Assembly (NCBI GenBank): GCA_026671195.1
Contig: JAPOHD010000027.1
Span: 682,001-746,000 of the forward strand
Length of the DNA stretch: 64,000 bases
Reading direction: 5' to 3'
Source of the DNA: Draconibacterium aestuarii
GTDB lineage: Bacteria; Bacteroidota; Bacteroidia; Bacteroidales; Prolixibacteraceae
Of this stretch, positions 19,030 to 28,140 are shown piece after piece (the first letter of the stretch is position 1; each line of letters opens with the position of its first letter). The notes below the pieces were generated by a model. It saw only the letters and a list, made by a program, of their open reading frames with translations. It was not told the DNA's origin and searched no databases. Made by a program: the position numbers and the translations under genes.

Positions 19030-19080
19030 GATAATATGCGTGCTTAATTTTTAAAGAAACTGAACCTTAAAAAATTACGG

Positions 19081-21300
19081 ATGAAACTAAAACAATTAAA
19101 TTACCTTTTACTTCTCATTTCTCTGTGTTTGGGAAACTTTGTATTTTCTCAAAATAAACAGGTGATTTCTCTACATACCAATGGAACTTCGGTGGTTTAT
19201 TCGGTCGATCAAATCAATCGGCTGGTATTTCAGTACTATGGGAAAAGGATTGAAGATGTTGGCCCCTTTATCGGTCATGCATATTATAAAAAATTAGATA
19301 CAGACAGGGATTTAAGTTACGAAGCCTATCCAACATTTGGCCTGGGCAATATTAATGAACCTGCATTTGCTGCTACTCATTACGATGGAAGTTTAAATAC
19401 CGAACTTGTTTATGTTGAACATGCATTGGATGAGTCGGTTTCAGGAATTAGTTATTTGATTATTAGCCTAAAAGATAAAGTGTATGATCTTAAGGTAGAG
19501 TTACATCTCAAAGCTTACTTAAAGGAAGATGTAATTACTCAGTGGGTTGAAATTACCAATCATGAACCAGCAGAAATTACACTAAACCGATTTTATTCCT
19601 CCTTTTTGAATGTTAAATCATCAACCTATTATCTGACTCACTTTTATGGACCTTGGGCCGGCGAAATGACAACGGTGGAAGAAAAAGTTGAAAATGGAAT
19701 TAAAATAATTGAGTCGAAAAAAGGAGTACGTACCACTCAGGGCGAAAATCCTTCCTTTATTTTAAGCCTGGATCATCCGGCTCGTGAAAATGAAGGGATG
19801 TGCTATGGAGGAGCTTTGGCCTGGTCAGGTAATTACCGCCTTGCTTTTCAGGTCGATGAATGGAAAAACCTAAATGTACTGTCCGGTATTAATCCCTTTC
19901 TTTCGGAATGGAAATTAAAACAGGGCGAAATATTCACAACACCTGAAATGATTTATTCTTTTAGTGCAGAAGGGCAAGGGAAAATCTCCCGCAATTTTCA
20001 TGATTGGGGACGTAATTATGGGCTTACCGGTGGATATGAACCACATGCAATTGTTTTAAACAGCTGGGAAGGCGCCTATTTTTCTTTTGATGAAAAGACG
20101 CTGATACACATGATGGATGAAGCAGCTAAACTGGGTATCGAAATGTTTGTACTGGATGATGGTTGGTTCGGAAATAAATATCCGCGGAACAATGATGATG
20201 CAGGGCTGGGAGATTGGCAAACAAATAGGCAGAAGCTACCACACGGGCTTGATTATCTCATTCAGCATGCCCGTTCAAAAGAACTGCAGTTTGGACTTTG
20301 GATTGAACCGGAAATGATCAACCCGGAAAGTGAATTGGCCGGGAACCACCCGGAATGGATTGTACAAAGTCCGGGGAGAGAGAAAATTACCTGGAGAAAT
20401 CAGTTGTTACTGGATTTATCGAATCCTCAGGTTCAGGAATTTGTATGGCAGGTGTTTGACAGTTTACTTACTACGCATCCTGGAATCTCATATATAAAAT
20501 GGGATGCAAATCGACATGTCGAACAAGCTGGTTCCACATTTCTTTTACCAGAAAAACAATCACATTTCTGGATTGCCTACACCAATGGTTTATATAGCGT
20601 GTATGAAAAGATTCGGGCGAAGTATCCCAATGTAATTATTCAGGATTGTGCATCGGGCGGTGGTCGTCTCGATTATGGTGCACTAAAATACCACAATGAA
20701 TTCTGGACCTCTGATAATACCGATCCCTTGTCGCGCATTTTCATTCAGTATGGAACCAACCTCATCTATCCTCCAGTGGCAACAGCTTCGCATGTTTCAA
20801 CCAGCCCCAACCATCAAACCGGGAGAGTAACGCCGCTTAAATTCAGGTTCGATGTAGCTATGACAGGCCGTCTGGGCATGGAGTTGCAACCCAGAGATAT
20901 TCAGGGAGATGATCGTGTTTTTGCTGAATACGCCATCCAAAATTATAAAAATCACATTAGGTCACTGGTCACAGAAGGAGATCTTTACCGTCTCATTTCT
21001 CCATATGATGAAGGAGGTTGGGCGTCACAACTTTTTGTGGATAAAAGTAAAATGACGGCTGTTCTGTTTGCCTTCAGCTTAGAACCGCATACCCGGGGGA
21101 TTTATCCAACAGTGAAGCTTAAGGGAATAGATCCCTCAAAAATGTATCAGATTACAGAGATAAACTCAAACGGGAAAAGCCGTTTCTGGGGAAATGAGCA
21201 ATTATTCCCCGGAGAATTTCTGATTAATGTCGGAATTGAACTGAAAATATCGGATCAGTTTGACAGTGGAGTTTTCTTGATTACTGAGGATGATTCTTAA
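19081..21300 (+). CDS. Alpha-galactosidase, GH36
   Basis: 739 residues with a signal peptide ending near FVFSQ. GH36 features: N-terminal beta domain (to ~310), then the barrel with LDDGWFG at 358-364, GLWIEPEMI, the nucleophile in YIKWDANRH (D475), QDCASGGGRLDYG, and the acid/base in FWTSDNTD (D545). The 70-residue distance between the two matches characterised GH36 enzymes. It removes alpha-1,6-galactose, probably in the periplasm. In a fructan operon this suggests use of raffinose-family sugars, which need both GH36 and GH32. Confidence 0.94.
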   Translation: MKLKQLNYLLLLISLCLGNFVFSQNKQVISLHTNGTSVVYSVDQINRLVFQYYGKRIEDVGPFIGHAYYKKLDTDRDLSYEAYPTFGLGNINEPAFAATHYDGSLNTELVYVEHALDESVSGISYLIISLKDKVYDLKVELHLKAYLKEDVITQWVEITNHEPAEITLNRFYSSFLNVKSSTYYLTHFYGPWAGEMTTVEEKVENGIKIIESKKGVRTTQGENPSFILSLDHPARENEGMCYGGALAWSGNYRLAFQVDEWKNLNVLSGINPFLSEWKLKQGEIFTTPEMIYSFSAEGQGKISRNFHDWGRNYGLTGGYEPHAIVLNSWEGAYFSFDEKTLIHMMDEAAKLGIEMFVLDDGWFGNKYPRNNDDAGLGDWQTNRQKLPHGLDYLIQHARSKELQFGLWIEPEMINPESELAGNHPEWIVQSPGREKITWRNQLLLDLSNPQVQEFVWQVFDSLLTTHPGISYIKWDANRHVEQAGSTFLLPEKQSHFWIAYTNGLYSVYEKIRAKYPNVIIQDCASGGGRLDYGALKYHNEFWTSDNTDPLSRIFIQYGTNLIYPPVATASHVSTSPNHQTGRVTPLKFRFDVAMTGRLGMELQPRDIQGDDRVFAEYAIQNYKNHIRSLVTEGDLYRLISPYDEGGWASQLFVDKSKMTAVLFAFSLEPHTRGIYPTVKLKGIDPSKMYQITEINSNGKSRFWGNEQLFPGEFLINVGIELKISDQFDSGVFLITEDDS

Positions 21301-21368
21301 AAGTACCAGAATTTTGCTCTCAATAGAGTAGTCCTAAATTAATACAGAATAAAATAATAGGTTTAAAA

Positions 21369-22967
21369 ATGAATAGAATGAGAATAAAAAACTATCTGTC
21401 GATCTTGGCGATTTCAATTGTAATCATTTTGCCAGCGTGTAAACAGAAAGAAAGTAAAGATCTGGGTAAAGAAGAAGTAGAGAATTATTATTCCGAAAAA
21501 TACCGACCCCAGTTTCACTTTTCTCCCGAAGCTAATTGGATGAACGATCCGAATGGGATGGTTTATTATGAAGGAGAGTACCATTTGTTTTACCAGTATT
21601 ATCCCGATTCTACTGTTTGGGGACCCATGCATTGGGGGCACGCCATAAGTACGGATTTGGTTCATTGGGAGCATTTGCCAATTGCACTCTACCCCGATAG
21701 TTTGGGCTATATTTTCTCAGGAAGTGCAGTTGTCGACTGGAACAATGCGAGCGGTTTTGGTACGGATGAAAATCCTCCGTTAATCGCTATTTACACGTAT
21801 CACAATCCGGATATTGCCAAAGCTGGTGGTACCGATGTGGAATCACAAGCAATTGCTTACAGTCTGGATAAAGGACGAAGCTGGATAAAATACGATGAAA
21901 ATCCGGTTATCCCGAATGATGGAAACCGTGATTTTCGCGATCCGAATGTGATTTGGAATGAAGATATTCAGAAATGGAACCTCCTGCTTTCTGCTCACGA
22001 CCATGTTCAGATTTATTCTTCGGATAACTTGAAAGAATGGCAGTATGAAAGTGATTTCGGTATTGACGCAGGAGGACATGGAGGGGTATGGGAATGTCCC
22101 GATTTATTCCCGTTACAGGTTGAGGGAACGGACAATACAAAATGGGTTCTTATCGTGAATATTAATCCCGGAGGCCCCAATGGAGGATCTGCAACACAAT
22201 ATTTTGTGGGCGATTTTGATGGGCACAAATTTATTGCCGATTCGAAAAAAACAAGCTGGATCGATTACGGGCGGGATAATTATGCCGGAGTAACATGGTC
22301 GGATATTCCAAAAGAAGATGGACGCCGCATATTTCTGGGGTGGATGAGCAACTGGGATTATGCGAATGTGGTACCCACTGAAAAATGGCGCAGTGCCATG
22401 ACTATTCCCCGCAAACTAAATCTTCAAAAGGCCAATGATGGTTTTGTGCTGGCTTCATTCCCAGTGGATGAACTGAAAAATATACGGACAGATGAATTTG
22501 AAATACCAGCTCAGGATATTTCGGAGAGGGTAGAAATTAATACACGATCTGTTCAATTGAATCGTTCAGAAATGGATTTTACTTTTCAGTTAAATTCGAA
22601 TTCACTATCCGGGGCAACCGAAGAATTTGGACTGGCTCTGAGTAATAACAAAGGAGAAATTTTTGAAATTAAATATTCACCAGAAACACAGACGTTTTAT
22701 ATCGATCGCACTAAAGCTGGATTAAATTCATTCTCTGATAAATTTGCCAGTAAATCTATTGCGAATTACAAGGCTGGCGACAATATGGAAATTCGTGTTT
22801 TTGTTGATGAGGCTTCGATTGAAGTTTTCGTTGATGGGGGAAAATTGGTTATGACTGAAATTGTTTTTCCATCAGAACCTTATTCAACGTTAGAAATGTT
22901 TTCAACCAACGGAGCGATTAAACTAAGCAGCGGAAAGTTGTGGAGTTTAAACTCTGTTTGGGAATAG
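21369..22967 (+). CDS. GH32 fructan hydrolase, lipoprotein (levanase/inulinase/invertase type)
   Basis: 532 residues with a lipobox (VIILPAC, cysteine 24). All three GH32 motifs are intact: WMNDPNG with nucleophile D60, RDP at 190-192, and WECPDLF with acid/base E242. A five-bladed propeller and C-terminal beta-sandwich are expected. It cleaves terminal or internal fructosyl linkages. Endo or exo action and levan versus inulin preference cannot be read from the sequence. The lipid anchor allows a surface location. It is the last gene of the operon, 68 bp after GH36. Confidence 0.95.
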   Translation: MNRMRIKNYLSILAISIVIILPACKQKESKDLGKEEVENYYSEKYRPQFHFSPEANWMNDPNGMVYYEGEYHLFYQYYPDSTVWGPMHWGHAISTDLVHWEHLPIALYPDSLGYIFSGSAVVDWNNASGFGTDENPPLIAIYTYHNPDIAKAGGTDVESQAIAYSLDKGRSWIKYDENPVIPNDGNRDFRDPNVIWNEDIQKWNLLLSAHDHVQIYSSDNLKEWQYESDFGIDAGGHGGVWECPDLFPLQVEGTDNTKWVLIVNINPGGPNGGSATQYFVGDFDGHKFIADSKKTSWIDYGRDNYAGVTWSDIPKEDGRRIFLGWMSNWDYANVVPTEKWRSAMTIPRKLNLQKANDGFVLASFPVDELKNIRTDEFEIPAQDISERVEINTRSVQLNRSEMDFTFQLNSNSLSGATEEFGLALSNNKGEIFEIKYSPETQTFYIDRTKAGLNSFSDKFASKSIANYKAGDNMEIRVFVDEASIEVFVDGGKLVMTEIVFPSEPYSTLEMFSTNGAIKLSSGKLWSLNSVWE

Positions 22968-22991
22968 ACGAAGTTTGGTTAAGTTCAGTTT

Positions 22992-23019
22992 GTCCGGTCC
23001 GTCAGTTGATGGATCGGAC
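22992..23019 (+). terminator. Terminator of the fructan operon
   Basis: A 13-bp stem with G-U pairs and a 2-nt centre (arms 22992-23004 and 23007-23019), followed by TAATTTTT. Its right arm touches the stop codon of the convergent regulator gene. Its core CGTCAGTTGATGGATCGG recurs in the htpG terminator and in the repeat at 57.4 kb. Confidence 0.75.
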
Positions 23020-25802
23020 TAATTTTTAGCAAATTCACTCGGCGAAATTCCAAACTGCTTTTTAAAACACCGGGTAAAATACGATGGTGACGAGAAGCCT
23101 ACCTCATAAGCAATTTCCGAAATGCTTTTACCGCTTGTTTTTATAAGGTTAAGTGACTGTTTTAGCTTTACCGACCGGACAAATTCACTTACCGACATTC
23201 CGGTAAGTTTTTTAATTTTCCGGTAAACATGTACGCGTGAAAGTCCGATTAGCTGGCTGAGTTCTTCCACCGATAGTTCTTCTTTATCGAGGTGTTGTTC
23301 CACAATATTGGAAACCTTGTTCAGAAATTTACGGTCCATCCTCGAAATTTGATCATCATCTACTTCAATAAACAACTGCCCTTTATAACGTTCATGCATT
23401 TTCTTACGGATTTCGAGTAGCTTTTTCACCCTGATTTGCAGGTGTTTACTGTTAAAAGGTTTAGGGATGTACGAATCAGCACCTTCTTCCAATCCTTCAA
23501 ACTTCTGTTCCAGCGAGGCCTTGGCCGTTAACAAAATTACCGGAATATGACAGGTTTTTAAGTCACTTTTAATTGTTCGTGTCAGTTCCAAACCATCCAT
23601 CTCAGGCATCATAATATCGCTGACGATCAAATCAGGTTCTTCTTCTTCGATTATGGATAAAGCTTCTTTTCCATTTTTAGCCTCCAAAATAGTATAATGT
23701 TCTTTTAAACTTTCTTTTACATAAGTTCGTACATCTTTTTCATCTTCAACCAACAGAATCAAAGGTTTTGCAGCATGCCCTAAATTAATTGTTGTTACTT
23801 TTGAAGGCTGATCCTGATCGATATAGATTTCATCGCTTATTGGTTTTTCATGAGTGTCTGGTTTTGAGTCCAATTTTGTTTCAATCTTTTCCTCACTTGT
23901 TAAATGCGTATCTCCAAGTGGTAAATGAATCGTAAAGGTGGTTCCTTTCCTTTCGGTACTTTCCACTTTTATTTTTCCATGATGTAGTTCAATAAACTCT
24001 TTGGAAAGTGATAATCCAAGCCCCGTTCCCTTAAAATCCTGCGATTTTTCAACCTGGTAAAAACGGTCGAAAATACGACTGAGGTGCTTCCCCGAAATCC
24101 CTTTCCCATTATCCCTGACTTCAATCACAACTTCTTCCTGCCAAATGGTTTCAACTACAGGTTTGGTTTTTTTTATTTGAATGCTGATCCTTCCATTTTC
24201 GGGAGTAAATTTGAATGCATTCGATAAAAGATTAAAAATTACCTTATCCAGTTTATCCCAGTCAAACCATACTTGTATTTCAGTTTCAGTAGAAGCAAAA
24301 TCGAGAGTTATTTTCTTATTTTCTGCCAGATTGGTAAACGACAGCTGAATCTCTTTTACAAACGAAACCAAATCATACCGACCAGCATGTAATTTCATTT
24401 TAGCATTTTCGATCTTCCTGAAATCCATCAACTGGTTGATCATTCGGAGCAAACGCAACGAATTGCGGTACATCATGTTAATCTGATTCTGAAATTCAAC
24501 AGGGATTTTTTTTGAATGAATCATGTTTTCCAATGGACCAACAATAAGCGTTAAAGGAGTCCTGAATTCATGTGAAATGTTGGTGAAAAAACGAAGTTTG
24601 GTTTGTGTTGCATTTTTCAGTTTTTCCGATACTTCAATAATCTGGTCGCGCTGTTTTATAATCTCACTGTTACGTTTCTCAATTTCCTTTTTTTGTTGCT
24701 CCAGTTTTATATTGGCTTGTTTTTTATTTCGGAATGCACGAAAAATAATTACAACCAAAATAAAAATAGCTCCCAATAAAAATAAAACTACAATTAGCAG
24801 GGTCCGCTGGTCGTTAAATTTGGAGATTTGGCGGTCGAGAATATCATTCTGTGATTCTATTTTCCCTTGCAGATTCTGAACTTGTTCCGTCTGTAGTTTT
24901 AAAATTTTGGCATTGTTTGAATCAATCACAACCGTTTCGAGAATATTTTCCCGATCAAAAGGGAGTCCGTTTAGTATTTTATGAGCAATCTGAATGGCTT
25001 CTTCACCTCCTGTGCGATAGAGAAACGTTGCATTCAGCTTCCCTTCAATTACTGCTTCCGTTCCTCCATCTTTTCCGTATAGCCCGTCTATTCCCAGAAA
25101 AAATTTATTCGAAACCTGGTTTTTTTTGCATATCTCGTGCGCGGCTATTGCCATTACATCGTTATGGGCAAATACAAGGTCAAAATCAATGTTCTCATCA
25201 ATCATATTTTGCATCACCACTTTACTATCGCTGTAATTCCACTTGCCCGACGGGGAGGTTACAATTTCAATATCCGGATAATTTTGCAGGCTGGTTCTAA
25301 AACCATTCGAGCGATCGATGGCGGGAGACGAGCCGTCCAATCCTCTGATTTCAATTATTGTACCTCTGCCTTCGAGGAGTTTTGCTGCATAACTTCCTGC
25401 TTCTTTTCCAATTAAATAGTTGTCTGATCCAATATACGCGGTGTAGGCATCAGACGAAATATTACGGTCGATTACGATTACGGGAATTCCGGAATTAAAT
25501 ACTTCTTCAACGATTGGAGTTACCGGATCTGATTCGTTTGGGGACACTATTAACAAATCAATTCCTTCGTTCAGAAATTCCTGAATATCACTGATCTGAT
25601 TTCTGTTACTATCGCCTGCATCTTTAATTGTTAACTCCAAATCGGGATGAAAAGCCAGTTCAATTATCATTTCGCGGTGCATGGCTTTACGCCACATATC
25701 GGCACTGGTGCACTGAGAAAAGCCAATTTTATATTTTTCTTTTGAATACGAATATTCCGTTATGATCAGAAAAAGTGCAAGAAAAAATACAAACTTATTC
25801 AT
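23019..25802 (-). CDS. Hybrid two-component sensor/regulator with periplasmic sugar-binding sensor (fructan locus)
   Basis: 927 residues. Order: signal peptide (1-20), periplasmic ribose-binding-protein-like sensor (about 22-310), membrane helix (334-356), coiled coil (360-400), histidine kinase with H411 (NISHEFRTPLTLI), ATPase domain (DNGKGIS, GTGLGLSLS), receiver with D729 (VSDIMMPEMDG), and an AraC-type HTH (845-925). The sensor type is that of the fructose-sensing BT1754 of B. thetaiotaomicron, in place of the usual propeller sensor. It probably binds free monosaccharide and activates the operon through the 21-bp repeats at 10212-10246. It is convergent with the operon it likely controls. 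Confidence 0.96.
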   Translation of the reverse strand: MNKFVFFLALFLIITEYSYSKEKYKIGFSQCTSADMWRKAMHREMIIELAFHPDLELTIKDAGDSNRNQISDIQEFLNEGIDLLIVSPNESDPVTPIVEEVFNSGIPVIVIDRNISSDAYTAYIGSDNYLIGKEAGSYAAKLLEGRGTIIEIRGLDGSSPAIDRSNGFRTSLQNYPDIEIVTSPSGKWNYSDSKVVMQNMIDENIDFDLVFAHNDVMAIAAHEICKKNQVSNKFFLGIDGLYGKDGGTEAVIEGKLNATFLYRTGGEEAIQIAHKILNGLPFDRENILETVVIDSNNAKILKLQTEQVQNLQGKIESQNDILDRQISKFNDQRTLLIVVLFLLGAIFILVVIIFRAFRNKKQANIKLEQQKKEIEKRNSEIIKQRDQIIEVSEKLKNATQTKLRFFTNISHEFRTPLTLIVGPLENMIHSKKIPVEFQNQINMMYRNSLRLLRMINQLMDFRKIENAKMKLHAGRYDLVSFVKEIQLSFTNLAENKKITLDFASTETEIQVWFDWDKLDKVIFNLLSNAFKFTPENGRISIQIKKTKPVVETIWQEEVVIEVRDNGKGISGKHLSRIFDRFYQVEKSQDFKGTGLGLSLSKEFIELHHGKIKVESTERKGTTFTIHLPLGDTHLTSEEKIETKLDSKPDTHEKPISDEIYIDQDQPSKVTTINLGHAAKPLILLVEDEKDVRTYVKESLKEHYTILEAKNGKEALSIIEEEEPDLIVSDIMMPEMDGLELTRTIKSDLKTCHIPVILLTAKASLEQKFEGLEEGADSYIPKPFNSKHLQIRVKKLLEIRKKMHERYKGQLFIEVDDDQISRMDRKFLNKVSNIVEQHLDKEELSVEELSQLIGLSRVHVYRKIKKLTGMSVSEFVRSVKLKQSLNLIKTSGKSISEIAYEVGFSSPSYFTRCFKKQFGISPSEFAKN

Positions 25803-26072
25803 GTAGTTCGTCTGAATTTGATAGTTCTAAGTCTACTAATTAATATCAGCAAGATAGTTGGAAATACAAACTATTCAAAACTTTATTCAGAGTCATTTCT
25901 AATGTTTTCCACAACCGGAGCGTTTACCTTATTGCTCATTATTTGATTTCTCTGATTTCTTAAAATATGGGATATTTTAAGAGATTATTTATGATAGTTG
26001 GCTGAATTGTAAAGCGTTGGATTGGCACTTAATCCTCTCGTTACAAAGTTTTTTTTTCAAGCTGAAAAGCCA
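25803..26072. other. Intergenic region between two regulator genes
   Basis: A divergent gap between the hybrid sensor and the ECF sigma gene. It is AT-rich with no ORF or repeat. The sigma gene's -7 element lies at its right edge; the sensor gene's promoter is not obvious. Confidence 0.5.
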
Positions 26073-26080
26073 TACATTTG
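26073..26080 (+). promoter_or_regulatory. -7 element for the ECF sigma gene
   Basis: TACATTTG matches TAnnTTTG exactly and lies 30 bp before the GTG start, so the sigma gene seems to be made by the housekeeping sigma factor. Confidence 0.6.
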
Positions 26081-26109
26081 CACACGACTAACTAAAAACT
26101 AAAATCAAC

Positions 26110-26718
26110 GTGTATCCTAACCAGAACTTGGATAGTATGTTATGGAAAGATTTTCTGGAAGGAAGCGAGAGTGCCCTTTCAAAAATCTATCTGAACAATG
26201 TGAACGACTTGTTTGCGTTTGGGTGTAAGTTTACAGTGGATAAAGCGTTGGTAAAAGATTGTATCCAGGAATTGTTTGTTACCCTCATCCAAACGCGTAC
26301 CCGGCTTTCGGAAACCAATAATGTTAAAGGGTATTTATTTACAGCCATTAAAAGAATGATTATTCGCGAAATGGTGCGATCAAGTAAGCTCGAAAATATT
26401 CTTGAGAGTGGTGATTACCGTTTCGAAATTGGTTTTGAAAACATCGATCCGGTTGAATTTGAAAACGATAATTATTCGAAAAAAATACTGGCTGTGCGTT
26501 CTGCCATTGAATCGTTAACCAGTCGCCAAAAAGAGGCACTTTATCTTAAATTCTATTTTGGACTGAGCCATAAAGAAATTGCCGAGATACTCCATTTGGA
26601 AGAACAGTCATCTCGCTCGTTAATAAGTCGTGCAATTCAAAAAGTACGAAGTGTTTTAAAGAGCGATAAGAAAAGAATTTCAAAAATTCTTTTTGTCGTA
26701 TTTGCCCGGCATTCCTAA
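26110..26718 (+). CDS. ECF RNA polymerase sigma factor (FecI-like)
   Basis: 202 residues from a GTG; an ATG nine codons later (26137, MLWKDF) is an alternative start. Sigma region 2 contains LVKDCIQELFVTLIQTR, and region 4 contains ESLTSRQKEALYLKFYFGLSHKEIAEIL followed by a helix for -35 recognition. It should direct the susCD pair downstream when released by the FecR protein, the common trans-envelope relay in Bacteroidota. The FecR gene begins 97 bp after its stop. Confidence 0.93.
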   Translation: MYPNQNLDSMLWKDFLEGSESALSKIYLNNVNDLFAFGCKFTVDKALVKDCIQELFVTLIQTRTRLSETNNVKGYLFTAIKRMIIREMVRSSKLENILESGDYRFEIGFENIDPVEFENDNYSKKILAVRSAIESLTSRQKEALYLKFYFGLSHKEIAEILHLEEQSSRSLISRAIQKVRSVLKSDKKRISKILFVVFARHS

Positions 26719-26815
26719 CTTTCAGCAAAAAACTGCTCTTCAATATAAAAATTTTCGTTATAAAACTATCTACATTTTTGCAATGCTTGTCTTATGGTTA
26801 TATAGACTGCAAAAA

Positions 26816-28012
26816 ATGGGAAAATATTCAACATATACTTCAACCGATTTTTTAAACGAAGAAACGTTTATTCGCTGGAGGTTAAAATCAGATAAAGAAG
26901 CCGTTAAGTTCTGGGAAAATTTCGTGAAGAAATACCCCGATAAACAGGAGGAAGTAAATGAAGCCATTGAGATTTTTAATCATTTCAATTTTGCTCACGA
27001 AGAATTAACGCTCGACGAGATCTTTACGATATGGAACAATGTGAAACATCATTCAGAAAAGAAAAGAAACGGAGGGTTTGCTATTCTGAAGTACGCCGCC
27101 ATTTTTATTCTGGTATTTGCTACGGGGGCGCTAAGTTATTATTTCTATAGCAGTTCTCAATCGAACGAATTTACCATTGCCGAAACCACACCGGTTAATT
27201 TTAACGAGGCACAGGTAATTCTTCCCGGTGGCAAATCAGTGCCACTTCGGTCAAAAGATTCGGAAATCAGATACGATGCAACGGGCGAAAAAGTGATTAT
27301 TGATAACGACACAATTTCGCAGCAACCAAACCAGGTTAAATCCGAAATGAACCGGGTAATCATTCCTTATGGCAAGAGTTCGCAGCTTACTCTTAGCGAT
27401 GGCACAAAAGTGTGGTTGAATGCCGGAAGCCAGTTAATGTACCCTTCTGTTTTTAGTTCGAAGCAACGCGAAGTTCTGTTGATTGGTGAGGCGTTTTTTG
27501 AGGTCGTAAAAAACGAAACCAGCCCGTTTATTGTTCGTACTGATCAGGCAGATGTGGAGGTATTAGGAACCAGGTTTGATGTGTCTGCATATCCTGATGA
27601 TAAAATATTTCAAACCGTTTTGGTTAGTGGGAGTGTAAGCGTTGAGACGAGAAAAGAGGGAATGCTCGGCCGAAAGGATAAAAAGGTATTGGAGCCAAAC
27701 CAAATGTACTCGCTTGATAAACAAAGTGGTGTAAATTACGTACATAGGGTTGATGTGGAAATCTACACTTCGTGGAAAGAAGGAATGTTTAACTGTGACA
27801 AGCAGGATTTAAACCGTGTAGTTCGAAAACTGGAAAGATATTATAACAAAAAAATCCATATAAAAGATCCCATGTTGGGCAGTTACAAAATTTCAGGAAA
27901 GCTTGATTTAAAGAATGACATTTCCGATGTATTGGATGTAATTCAGGCTTTTGTTCCCATCGACTGGGGAAAACAAAAAAACGGAGATTATTTTATCGTA
28001 AAACCAAATTAA
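26816..28012 (+). CDS. FecR-type anti-sigma factor
   Basis: 398 residues from the ATG at 26816 (MGKYSTYTSTDFLNEETFIRW). The open frame extends upstream over the sigma gene's end, but that part is not FecR-like. An N-terminal cytoplasmic sigma-binding part is followed by a membrane helix (AAIFILVFATGALSYYFY), a FecR domain (IPYGKSSQLTLSDGTKVWLNAGS, GEAFFEVVKNETSPFIVRT, VLGTRFDVSAYPD) and a C-terminal STN-interacting domain. It holds the sigma factor until the cognate SusC, which carries an STN domain, signals substrate. Confidence 0.93.
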   Translation: MGKYSTYTSTDFLNEETFIRWRLKSDKEAVKFWENFVKKYPDKQEEVNEAIEIFNHFNFAHEELTLDEIFTIWNNVKHHSEKKRNGGFAILKYAAIFILVFATGALSYYFYSSSQSNEFTIAETTPVNFNEAQVILPGGKSVPLRSKDSEIRYDATGEKVIIDNDTISQQPNQVKSEMNRVIIPYGKSSQLTLSDGTKVWLNAGSQLMYPSVFSSKQREVLLIGEAFFEVVKNETSPFIVRTDQADVEVLGTRFDVSAYPDDKIFQTVLVSGSVSVETRKEGMLGRKDKKVLEPNQMYSLDKQSGVNYVHRVDVEIYTSWKEGMFNCDKQDLNRVVRKLERYYNKKIHIKDPMLGSYKISGKLDLKNDISDVLDVIQAFVPIDWGKQKNGDYFIVKPN

Positions 28013-28140
28013 AACGCTTGCCTATGTGAACAACTACGTAAACGATCTATGCTATAAACCAAAGAACCGGAGAGTGTTCGCACCACCCGCCGGCTCATGA
28101 GAATAATTAATTAGAATCTTTAATTAAACGCTTTAAATTT

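Noticed and set aside
26693-26815. Upstream extension of the FecR frame
   Set aside because: The extension overlaps the sigma gene and is not FecR-like. The ATG at 26816 gives the normal N-terminus.
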